DNA of 64,000 bases, taken from NCBI GenBank assembly GCA_051294375.1, contig CM119266.1, forward strand, positions 19,541,657 through 19,605,656, written 5' to 3'. Position numbers and translations under genes: made by a program. The DNA comes from Paraspadella gotoi (Eukaryota > Chaetognatha). The notes under the pieces were generated by a model. It made no database searches. It was not told where the DNA came from and saw nothing but the letters and a program-made list of their open reading frames with translations. This document shows positions 1 through 10,065 of the stretch, piece by piece. The first letter of the stretch is position 1; every line of letters begins with the position of its first letter.

Positions 1-2007
1 GTTTATAACTGTACTGATTCAGTGTATTCATTTGTAAAGTGACAATACGCTTGAGACACTTCTATAAAATCTATTGAAATATGTAGGTGCAAAATTTTAA
101 TTTACAAATCACAAGAATATTAAGAAAATTAATAATAATAATTATTATTATTATTATAATAATTATTCTTTAATCTTTATACTCATAATTCTTATAGAGT
201 AATTATGTTTTCAGGTAAATGTTTTCGACATTCTGTCTTACCTCACCTATTTACCAACCAGACCACTGATATTTGTCATTAAAGTTCGCTAGATAGTTAC
301 TTAACACATTTCTATAACCTTATGATATGCAGAAGGCTTTATATTATACCTATTTCATAAAATTCTACGCAGTTTCTTCGAGCCCAGAATCGGCTGCGCA
401 ATACAACCATATTACATTCATACAAAATCAAATTTTGCACATACGATCCTTATGGGAATACAAATAAAATAAGGGAGGCGAATTGCAATCTTTGACTCCT
501 GAGCTGTGAGTTATGGGCCCGTCGGGGGGGGAGTCGACCATTAGGGCAAAGAAAAACCAAAATATTTTTAGCATTTTTTCGCGTTTTTTCTGAAAAAACT
601 TATTTATTACTACCGATTTCTGGGCTAAAAAACACGGCGTACCATTTTATAATGTAAAGGCTTCTGTAATCCAACTTAAATAAAAAAAGGTTTAATCCAT
701 TTTTGTTTTAATCGGTCAAATATTACAAAGAAACAATTGTTAAAAATGCAATATATTTTAAATAACAAACACGATATAAGAGTTAAACAATATCAGTTGA
801 GCAGTTTTGCGTGACTATTTTAAGATATGAAGATTTTTGATGCAATTTCTCAACTAATAAGAAAATATAAATTGTAATTTTTAATCATTATCATCAGGTT
901 GCGCGCTTTGTTTCTCGCTGTGAATTGGGTTCAGCCCTTATAGTTAACCAGAAACTGTCGAAATAAAGTTTTTCCGAGGCCATTTGCTTTGAGTCGGTTT
1001 CGAGCTTTTTCTTTTTTCAAAATATTCAAACATAATTTTTATTTATTGGGCTTAATATTTTCTATTTTATATATTTTTATAGATTTTTGTTAGTACTTAA
1101 TTAATAGAAAATATTTCAATAGTTGCCTCGGGCTAAGTCAAAGGTTGGGAGAATTGCTTGTGAATTTATTCTGCTGATGATTTATTGTTCTTATTCAAAA
1201 CAAAAAACTGTTTTGCCTTGAAAATTATAGCATTTCAGTTTTAAATACATACAACAGCCTGTTTCTTATTCATAATTTTTAACTTCTCCATTGTAGGACA
1301 GTTATATATAAAGACTTTATTAAAGAGATTGGGTTGCTAGATGCTATGAGAAAATCTTAATTTCTCTTTAATCGTAAGTCGCCTCACTTTCAATAAAAAG
1401 TGGCTTATTTGTTGTTATTTTTGAGCACAACCGAATTTGACTACAGATCGTTTTTCTATTTTTCTAAAACTTGTTGGGTCGCACGAAGTTAGGGGTCTGT
1501 TTCACGGTCAAATAAGGGGTCTGTTTCACGGTCAAATTAGGGGTCTGTTTCACGGTCAAGAAATACACATTTTGATTTTCATAAAAAACGTTGTTTAGTC
1601 GAGGAGCTATCATATCGCTAACCAACCACGTTCGGTTATAGGTCTATTCCGTCATATGCTTGAGGTTTTTTGAAATTTATATCTCTTTGGACAAAACAGA
1701 AGAAAGGAACTGGTGCGCTCTGATTAAAACTAAGCCAGATCTGAAAAAAATTCAGATCGTTTAGTCAGTAAACAAGAACCGGGAAGTTCAAGATGTTGCG
1801 ACGCAGTGACAGTTCCCAGTTCCCGATGATCACGCGACTACACCTGTACGAAACATGCATAACAAGCATCCTATTTGCAAATCAATATTTAAAACTAAGT
1901 ATTACATTCACTTTTATCATTTTTGCATTTTCTTAGCGAAAAGATAATTTAGCTTAATATTTAGCATATTTTTATCATAATTTAGGACGCCATCTCGAAT
2001 ATTTTTA
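1..2007. other. AT-rich intergenic DNA, no gene seen
   Basis: No conserved protein reading, convincing exon or RNA gene was found on either strand. The only clear structure is the short tandem repeat at 1489-1560, listed separately. The stretch around 1790-1860 is loosely similar to 13980-14110 (both carry an 'aagttc...gttgcg' block and a GCAGTGA segment), so it may be an old dispersed repeat, but the match is weak. Confidence 0.5.
1489..1560. repeat. Three-copy 24-25 bp tandem repeat
   Basis: Three head-to-tail copies of a unit containing AGGGGTCTGTTTCACGGTCA sit in otherwise AT-rich DNA. The copies differ only at the junction bases. No open reading frame or hairpin explains them. Confidence 0.85.
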
Positions 2008-2697
2008 TCTCGCCAGACGTTGAAAACGTTGAAAAACGAGTTAAGCTTTAGAGCAGCTGTCCAGCTTTTTTTTTTCATTCTCATTCATACACGCATGTTT
2101 GTTTTATTTACAATGAATGATTTATCGTGTCAATGAATAATTATTATTGTATTAATAAATAACTTATCGCATCAATAAATGATTTATCGCATCAATGAAT
2201 GACTATCATCGAAGCAATTAATAATTATTATTGCATCAATGAATGATTATCATCATATCAATCATTTGGTTATCATCGCATCAATAATTAATTATTATTA
2301 TATCAATCAATTATTATTATATCAATCATTCAATTACTATTATATAAATCAATTATTATTATATTATGGCGGTATATTCACACCGCCTCACGTCCACCGT
2401 CTTTCAGCCAAATCCATTGGCTCAAAGGGGGAACACACCATCCCAAGCGTAGTGTTCCATCCACAGTCTTAACGACTTCCCTCTGCGTTAGCAAAGCGAG
2501 ACCGTCCTAGGGTAACCGCGCCAGTGACTGGAGGCGTCACTGAGGGTCGGAAGCCCCCAAAGCCAACAGTGAGATGCCCCATCCCAATAGGCATCACAGG
2601 CAACCCGGCTGTTGCCATAATATCAATAATCAATAATTTGTTATCGTATCAATCTTTTTTTTATCAATTTTCTTTGATAGTAACGTCTGGCGAGATC
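2008..2697. repeat. Segment bounded by TCTCGCCAGACGTT inverted repeats
   Basis: TCTCGCCAGACGTT near 2008-2021 recurs in inverted form (AACGTCTGGCGAGA) near 2684-2697. Between them lie TAAT/ATCAATGAATGATTAT-type AT-rich simple repeats (about 2110-2365) and the first block of GC-rich hairpins. The inverted ends suggest a mobile or fold-back segment, but I see no target duplication or coding capacity, so this is an inference from structure only. Confidence 0.4.
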
Positions 2698-2937
2698 ACT
2701 ATACTTTTAAGATTTTTAAGAGTTTTAATCATATTCTTGTGCCATCCTTCATACATAGTATGGTGGATTAAAATCCACCAACCGTTCATCAGCGGCCATT
2801 GGTGCAGGAGGCAAGTTCATTCGCCTCCCAACCCAAAGGTCCGGGGTAATAGCCCGGAGGACGCCTAGCAGTTAATAGGGACGGAGAGCTTAACACGCCT
2901 GTAACACGGTGATACAGCCTGATCCGAAGCTCAGGGA
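2366..2937. other. Array of consecutive GC-rich hairpins
   Basis: Two GC-rich blocks (2366-2620 and 2740-2937) interrupt AT-rich DNA and consist of successive short perfect stems. Examples are GGCGGT/ACCGCC (2368-2387), AGCCAA/TTGGCT (2406-2422), GGAACAC/GTGTTCC (2430-2458), CAGTGAC/GTCACTG (2522-2542), GATGCC/GGCATC (2573-2595), GGCAAC/GTTGCC (2599-2616), TGGTGGATT/AATCCACCA (2761-2780), GGAGGC/GCCTCC (2807-2828), CCGGG/CCCGG (2841-2857) and CTGTA/TACAG (2899-2917). Long frames run through it but show no protein-family signal. It could be a structured non-coding RNA, the folded end of an unknown mobile element, or a structured untranslated region of a retroelement. I do not recognise the family. 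Confidence 0.45.
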
Positions 2938-2945
2938 CTGCTTAT

Positions 2946-3579
2946 TAGGGTGGAGTGATGAAAAGATTGAGTGATTGAACATTATTTTTTTGCTGCTTAT
3001 GGACATATAATTAATGAATTTTAAATCCTTTTAAAAATTGTTTTAGCATAACAGTATAGCAAATTCAATTATTTATGTAGTAATATCCTTATAAAATCGT
3101 CAAATTTCAAAATATTTTTTATTTTTATTTTTAAGAACTGATTTGGATTCGCTGTAAAAAACTAAGAAACTTTTATAAAATATGTTATATGATATTTTAA
3201 TGTTTAGATCACAAAAAATGATTAAAACGTTTTAACATATATAAGTTTTTACTACAGAGAATAAAAAAGTCAGGAATTTTCACCTTTTTTCTTATTTTAA
3301 ACATTGAAGATGACAGAATTTTTGATAACATGTTTTATATTTTTGATTCAACTTTTTTTGAAGAATCTGAATCTTTATTAAAAGTTTTATAAAAATTATT
3401 TTTAAAATTTACTATTTTATAAGGATATTATTACAAATATATTATATTTTACTATTCTGTTCCCGAGATAATATGAACAAAATATTTTTTGTACTAGTTA
3501 ATCATACTATCTCACATCTAAATATTAGATAAATTAGATAAATTCAAATAAATTTTTTGTTCTTGAGTGCTCCACTCTA
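2946..3579 (-). mobile_element. Non-autonomous hAT-like MITE, copy 1
   Basis: This 634-bp AT-rich element begins TAGGGTGGAGTGATG and ends with the imperfect complement (GTGCTCCACTCTA), giving a shared terminal inverted repeat TAGRGTGGAG. It is flanked on both sides by a perfect 8-bp duplication, CTGCTTAT (2938-2945 and 3580-3587). An 8-bp duplication with a TAG-starting terminus is typical of the hAT superfamily. No transposase frame is present. The second copy at 13288-13917 is highly similar and lies in the opposite orientation. Confidence 0.85.
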
Positions 3580-3894
3580 CTGCTTATATTGAACGGTTCT
3601 GTCACTAACTCATAACAATTATTTCAGTCTATTCAATAGTCTGAAAACTACACAGCGACTTTCAGTTTTTTTAAAAATAAAGCATTCATTAGGATTTTAG
3701 TTTATTTAATTAAACGTTGCAAAGACAAAGTGCTATTTTCATGAGGTGGCCGGCAATGTAATCTGTATAATCACAGAATCCTAAATTTACTGTTAAATAA
3801 ATTGTTAACTTTCTTTTAACCAAGTTAAAATACAGTTAGAATACAAGACCAAATTCATCTTATTAAATGTTTCGATTTTGGATTAAATTAATAA

Positions 3895-6624
3895 TTAAAC
3901 TTCGTTCTGGTCCGCCGACTTTCCGCCAGCAGAATGTAGGGTTTTTCTTGACAATAGATATTCTGTAAAAGTTTGCCCCTCGACGCCGCCACCCGATGAT
4001 GCCCCTATGACGAAACGTGCCACCATCAACCTTTGAAGCACCTATAATATTAAAAATGCTCAATATTTATTTTAAATATAAATACTGTCTTAACGTCTAT
4101 TGCTGTAGTTACTGGTTAGGCTTTTATTTGCACCTAATGACCAAATTCGATAATTAAGTAGCGAAAACACTCAACTTACCTGAAGCGAGTTTAGTTTACA
4201 AAACCCATTAACAGGAAATCTTGTCACGTATCTTTGGTTGGAAGTCCAGCCCGCGTTACGGCCGTCGTTCAACGCGCCTCCGAGCTCAGGGAATACCTCT
4301 TCCATCAGAGATTTTTGCGCCGATAAAGCGACACGTTCCCCTGCTGTGAAAATAAACTTTCGGTAAAGGAGTTATAAAAATGATTGATAAAAGAAAAATA
4401 ACATTGGAGTTTGCTTTCGGGTTGTTATTTAAATAAATTGTTTTTAGAGTATTAAAAAAGGAGATAAAAGACAGTTTGGCGAGTTAATCATTCTGATAGC
4501 ATTTTTTAATTCTTCAAAAAAAAAAATGATTAGAAAAAAATATAAATCTTATTTATAAAATATATCGTTCAGAAGGTTAAATTTTAAAAGAATTCTATGC
4601 TCAAAATTAAAAACGGTACGAGAATTTTGAGAAATTTCTTGTTTAAAAATTATCATTTTGTGAATTTTTTATTAAAATGGAATTCATTACAATTTTACTA
4701 TTTTCAGATCACTCGAGTGAGACACGCAAAAATAAACCAGAAAAATTAATAAATTTTTTTTAATAGAAATTCGGAATATGGAATTCCTCGATCATTTTAA
4801 CTATCAAAGTTTGCCACTTTCGTTATTCAAAAACATAATCGCAGAAGTCTGTGATTTTTATTTTTGCCTTCTTTTATCTTGGAAAAAAAAAAGATGTCTT
4901 GAATCTATTACCAATATCAGGTGAAATGTGAACCGTAACGCATTCGAATTCTGAAGATCGTGTTAACATAGTTGAATCAGTTCCAGGAATGTTAGCAGGA
5001 ATAACGCGTCCTCTAATTTTCATTTGCTGTTGAATTGCAATCATCAAAGGTGGAATATCATAGTACCGTGCCTCTGAAAAATAAATAATAAATAAATTAG
5101 AAATTGTAAAATTCAGGAAATAAATTCACTTAGCTAATTAATAAATGTTTCTTTGCTTATTAATAAATAAATAAAAAAGCGGTTAGGTGATCAAAAAGTC
5201 AATGCGGCATATTTTGAATAATACTAGGTTATTTAAGTAATTTAAGTTATTTAAGTATTAGTTATTGTGCATATGATTTATATTTATATAGCCATATGAT
5301 AATCTGAAAGAAAGTTACTGCTGGGCAACATTTGAACTTGCTGATCCTAATTTTTGTATGCTTAACTGCATACTCAGATTTTGCGTCAAACTAAAAGCAA
5401 AAAAGTAACTAAGTACTAAGGGTATGTCTTCAACCAAAAATCGCGCCACGATTGTCGACCTGAAAATTACTCCCAACTTTATCTGGCGGCTGGAGGCAGA
5501 CTGAGGATTTTTTGTTAACGTAATACCAGAAGCAAAAACAATCATGATTTTTGTATCATTTGACCCCCAAAGGAAATTATAATGTTTAACCGTTAAGTTA
5601 TAAAATTTTTAAAAATTACCTTGGTACAACAGATCCAGTTCCTCAAAATTGTCTGGTAGCACGAGCTGGGTTGTTCTGCAGAAATTCAGTATATAACGAA
5701 ATAGTCTGCCATCTCTGTCTATAAAATAATGATTTTTCATGCTGTCCAAAACGATCGGTATTGTTCCGTTAAACATCTTCCCTAATCGTGATTCTGGAAA
5801 CCTTGTAAATTTTTTAATTTAAATTATTTAAAAATAAGTTTGAGCAAACATTGTCGGGCCTGGTTCGAAAAGTTGGCCAGAATTTAATTTCTTGCTAAAG
5901 TGCAACTATTGGAAGTAACATTAAAAATTATTAGTTGAGCCGTGAGAACTCTATAAGACACATGGCAGATGGGTGTAGGTCGATTGGTCGATCGATAGTT
6001 ATGTCATACTTTTACCCATAACTCCGGTAATACGTAATCATTCTATTTAATTCTCAGTAAAAAAAGATGTACCAAAATTGCTTCTCGTTCATGTGTTCCA
6101 AATTTGTTCAGTCAAGTAAAAACTGAAAATTTGATAGTATATAGTAATTGCCGCATAGTTTATGCGATACATAAAACTAATACTAAGTGTCTGAAGCGTA
6201 CAAATGATCGCGGAGTAAAAATAATTGATAACCTGAAAGAACCACCGGAGAGATAAGTTCATGCGGGCATGAATCATGCCCACATTGAAAATGCCATCTT
6301 GTATTTGTAAATTACAAATAAAGATGATATTGATAGCAAGGTTTTGATTATTTGCTGAAGACCGAGAGACCGACCAAGTGAATTTTCTCGTATACTAAAA
6401 AAAGTAGCTAAATGCCATCTCCCCGATTTACTTGATGAGCGTCTCGAGCGAGGATGTGTACAAAGTCCCACCCACGTCAACGTGGACGGGGGCGTTGGAG
6501 GTTGTCAATGTGGCCGATCGAGGAATCCCAAGAGAGACGGTTGCAGCTGGAATGGGCGCGACGCCAGCCTCTCGCTTCACTGCCACAGATCTGTCGCTGG
6601 CGGAGCTCGGAATAGAAGTCGCAG
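3895..6624 (-). CDS. KCTD15: KCTD1/KCTD15-type BTB domain protein (5' end missing)
   Basis: Five coding exons on the minus strand join in frame: 6624-6432, 5801-5620, 5073-4912, 4340-4180 and 4041-3895 (stop TAA). They give about 281 residues, close to the roughly 260-285 of the family. Exon 6624-6432 ends with the start of the BTB/T1 domain ([20 protein letters not shown]). The next exon carries the rest ([26 protein letters not shown]), and the last exons hold the conserved C-terminal region ([58 protein letters not shown]). All donors and acceptors are GT-AG. No in-frame ATG occurs in exon 6624-6432, whose acceptor at 6625 is tentative, so the start lies in an unlocated upstream exon. Family knowledge: KCTD1/15 are nuclear BTB proteins that form pentamers, restrain AP-2 and take part in neural-crest and ectoderm development. 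KCTD1 and KCTD15 arose from one ancestor, so the symbol means the combined clade. Confidence 0.9.
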
Positions 6625-6717
6625 CTGAGTATGCTTCAAATAAGTAAGTTTAAGTTAAAAATAGACCGGAGTCAGCTAGGTCTATAGAAAATTGATCCCG
6701 AATACCAAAAGATAATT

Positions 6718-6768
6718 TAATGAAATGGGCACTCTTTGCCAAAAGTGCCCCATTTCTGTTATTAAATC
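6718..6768. repeat. Palindromic TelMITE terminus junction
   Basis: GAAATGGGCACT and AGTGCCCCATTTC form a near-perfect hairpin around a short TTTGCCAAA-type centre. Both arms match the terminal repeats of the TelMITE family (for example the right end at 32826-32868, which has GATGAAATGGG followed by CTCTTTTGG). It looks like two element ends joined with no core, or a deleted copy. Confidence 0.5.
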
Positions 6769-8059
6769 CCTGAATATAATTTTTTTTAATTTTTAATTAT
6801 AATTTTTATTTTGTTTATCAGTCATATTTCACAATCTTTAACTTTGTCAACCTCTTTCTGTCCTCGTTCTTCTTAATAAATATTATTGTATTCATTATAA
6901 TATTAACATGTATTTTTCATTTCATTAATATTTATTCATTAAATAGGATGGGCGGAGTGATGAAAAGGACTGACTTATAGAGTCGCGTTCTTCACGCTAT
7001 TAAAATTGTATGCGATTTAAAAAAAAGTTTATTTCCGCATAGTATATTTTTTTGCATGTCAATTTTGGTATTTTAACCACCTGTGGATACTTGCATATTA
7101 TCCCGGTAATCTCGTATTGAAAGAGAGAGAGGCAGAGGGGGTGAAGAATTTGAGGACGTATTTCCAACCATTGGACGATTGGGTGGCTGTATAAAAAAAA
7201 AACGAAATTATTCTGTACGCTTCTACAGGACTCGTCTATCTAGACATCCTTCAGGATCTATTCTAAGCACTTGAAAAAAAAAAAAAGATTCTTTAGTTTG
7301 GTATTCAAGCCCGAGGCTCTCTCACTTTTCTCTTTTGCTCACCGATGGGGATGGAGAAGGTCTAGGACGCTTAATGAGAGGAATTTGTATCATGCTGGTT
7401 GCCTGGTTGACTTTAATTTTAAAGAATGTCCAATCCTCGGTTAGAGATGTACGGTTTTAATTTTAAAAATGTTATCGCCATTGATATATGACGCTATTGC
7501 TTCGTAGGATTTTTGAAACTTAACTCCAAGCAGATTGCCAAGAAGTGATTGTATGGTTCGCCTTGATTTCTTTTAACTGCGTGAACGAATAGCCTGAAGG
7601 AAAAGGAAGAGATGAAAGAAAAGTAGAAACGCCGGTAGCTCTCCAGTCTTTTTCATTAACCATTAAAAAAGGTACGAACAAATTCTTTCACCCAGCTAAA
7701 TTTTGCTCGATAAATGGCCATTGGATTCAACAAAAGCGCATCTCACGACTGTATTATTATTATTAAGGACGCTTCGCCTTTTCGTTTCTCCTGTATTAAC
7801 GTCGCAGATAACGGTAAAAAAAAAAAAAAAAGGCGCATCGTTGCCGACGCCGCGGGTGGCAATAATGGCGTCAACTCTAGTGGACGCCGTCGGCGAAAAG
7901 CACAATCTCGCATCAAGCATAAATCTCATTTTTGCTCAAGAATTAAGTTCCAAGCATACTTGTACTATACAATATAAAACGGATGTATTAAAAATCACAG
8001 ATGCTAAAAAATCTGTCATCTGATTATTGATGCCTACTTAGTTAAAAATTATATAATAA

Positions 8060-8515
8060 AATTGGTACAACCGATGAAAAATATATTTAATAAATAAGCT
8101 ATCTTGCTTCCTGAATTTGGCTAAGGCTCCATCCGTAATACTTCTCTCTTAATAGCAAGCTTTCAATCAGTCTTGTTTATTAATTCCCGGAGTACAGTTT
8201 CCATTGTATAAAAGGTCCACTCGTTCATGGATGAAATCGGTACGACCAATATGAAATTATCCATTCATTTAATAAATAAGCTATCTCGCCCCTGATTTTG
8301 GACAGGCTATGGTGCAAGCTTATATTATTTTATATAATACAATGTTAATTTATTTAATTTAATTTATTTAAACCACCAAAGCCTATCCAAAGTCAGGGGC
8401 AAGATAGCTTATTTATTAAATTAATGGATAATTTTTATATTGGTTGTACCAATTTCATAAAAATTATCAATTCATTTAATGAATAAGCTACCTTATCTTA
8501 TGCAGCTTATCCTTT
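8060..8515. mobile_element. Cluster of RepA copies, partly inverted
   Basis: Four copies or fragments of the dispersed RepA element lie together. The forward ones start near 8060, 8232 and 8455. An inverted copy spans about 8371-8458. The shared core reads GGTACAACCAATAT, then TTAATAAATAAGCTATCT, then CCCCTGA and TTTGGACAGGCT. Copies at 8232-8320 and 8371-8458 form a large inverted pair. No coding capacity is present. Confidence 0.75.
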
Positions 8516-9393
8516 TAATTATAAAAATACGCTATTTTGACATTTAGTTATAACATTAACCGAAAACATTTTCAAGATCGATACCTCGACTGATATTTCT
8601 GATGATTTTAAAATTTCTTTCTGATCATTAACCTAATTCTTTAGGATGGGAGACTTTTAATTGTTACCAGGAAAATCTGGAAATTGGCGGGAAACAAATT
8701 TGATTTGGCGAGTTTGCTCAATGGCCTTAAGGAATTCTCATTTGTGATTATTGCATTATATCCCTTCGCTTCTCGACTCCTCCTACGCAAACTAAAGTTA
8801 CTTTTAGGATCAACTCGTCTTAGAGGCCTTGCAGAATTGCATTAAATTATAATTATTGATTACTTTGAATACAGTGCAGATTTTTTTTTTCTGATGTGGA
8901 AATACAACATCGCAACAAAAATGAAATCAAGAGAAGCCTTCCGGCATTTCGAAGCCGGAGGAAAATGCGTTCGCACATGTTTTATGTTTCTTGCGGCAAT
9001 GCTTATACCAAGTTTCCTCGTTAAAATCATGTAAAAACCCCTCCAGGATATTTATAAAAAATGTGGGAATGGGAGAAAGGCGCCGTTTTTTCCTTTTTTT
9101 TTTTTTAATTTCTTTTTTTCGAAGTTACTTTGGTTTTCAATGTTGACGCGTTCTCTCATTATTGTTTCTCTTGTTACGTAGACTGTTATCAATTGATATC
9201 TCCAAAAAAGTGAAAAGTTATTTCAGCTCTTTTCAAAATTTAAATAGATCCAGTCTCCGACTTTTACAGTTTTATTTTTTAACAATATTTTCAAATTGTC
9301 AATTTGTCACCTTATCATTATTATCGTTAAAAAATATTAAACTTACAAAATTTAGAATATTATTTGTAGATACAGATAGCAAATTCTGCGAGC

Positions 9394-9546
9394 GTGTTCA
9401 GTGTTCACTGTTCAGCATCACTCTTTTGCCCCCGGTTCCTTGCATCGCCCAATGCGGATCCTTTTTCCTGGAGGGCTTGGCCTCAAGGCCGAAAACTCTG
9501 GCGAAAATAAAGGAAGCGTGAAAAGTGAACAGTGAACACTGAACAC
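9394..9546. repeat. Perfect 21-bp inverted repeat with 111-bp spacer
   Basis: The left arm starts GTGTTCAGTGTTCACTG (9394-9414) and is matched exactly by its reverse complement at 9526-9546. The spacer is GC-richer than its surroundings. The arms are themselves made of alternating GTTCA/TGAAC words. It could be a small fold-back element or a hairpin-forming transcript, and no target duplication is obvious. Confidence 0.7.
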
Positions 9547-10015
9547 TCCACCAACGCCGCGAGGACTCGCGGAGAAACTATATAAGAGACTTGGGCATCA
9601 GTTGGTTGGTCCGTCATGTTGTCTCTTGCTTCAAATCATCATTAATGAACATAAAAAAAAAAATAGAAAAGTAATAGTTGCTGAAAATCCATCAACATTA
9701 ATAGTTACATTTAAAATTACAATTTTTGGGCGGTTTTTCAATGAAATTTACGGAACAAACTGTTTTTATGACGGGGGTGGGAAAATTTCGTTCTTGACCA
9801 CTGACACTCCTATGAAAAAAACTCCGGGGCAACACGCTCCCTTCTTCAAGGTTATTGCCGCAGGCTTTCAGTCCAAATCGCACTATGGCCTGCGGCGGAC
9901 GAAACCTTTTCTTGCGTCTAAACATCATAAAACGCTCATGGCGTCTGTCTCCAGATTTTTGGTTGCGCCGCAAGTATTCGAGTAGTCTATTTATGATTGG
10001 TCGGTCGGTCTATCT

Positions 10016-10065
10016 TTTATGAAATTGGTACAACCAATATAAAAATTATCCATTCATTTAATTTT
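10016..10065 (+). mobile_element. RepA terminal fragment
   Basis: This is an isolated copy of the RepA left end (ATGAAATTGGTACAACCAAT followed by ATTATCCATTCATTTAAT). The rest of the element is absent. A still shorter fragment with GAAATTGGTACAAC lies near 11137-11155. Confidence 0.7.

Noticed and set aside
2524-2868. A 114-codon plus-strand frame across the hairpin blocks
   Set aside because: Its composition follows the palindromes and AT-rich simple repeats, and no protein-family motif is visible.
6953-6995. Third hAT-like element starting TAGGATGGGCGGAGTGATGA
   Set aside because: Only the first 20-25 bases resemble the terminus. No matching right end or 8-bp duplication was found, so it is at most a fragment.
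7703-8023. Three overlapping frames of 77-106 codons around 7700-8020
   Set aside because: The frames contradict each other on both strands, cross a poly-A run and show no family signal.
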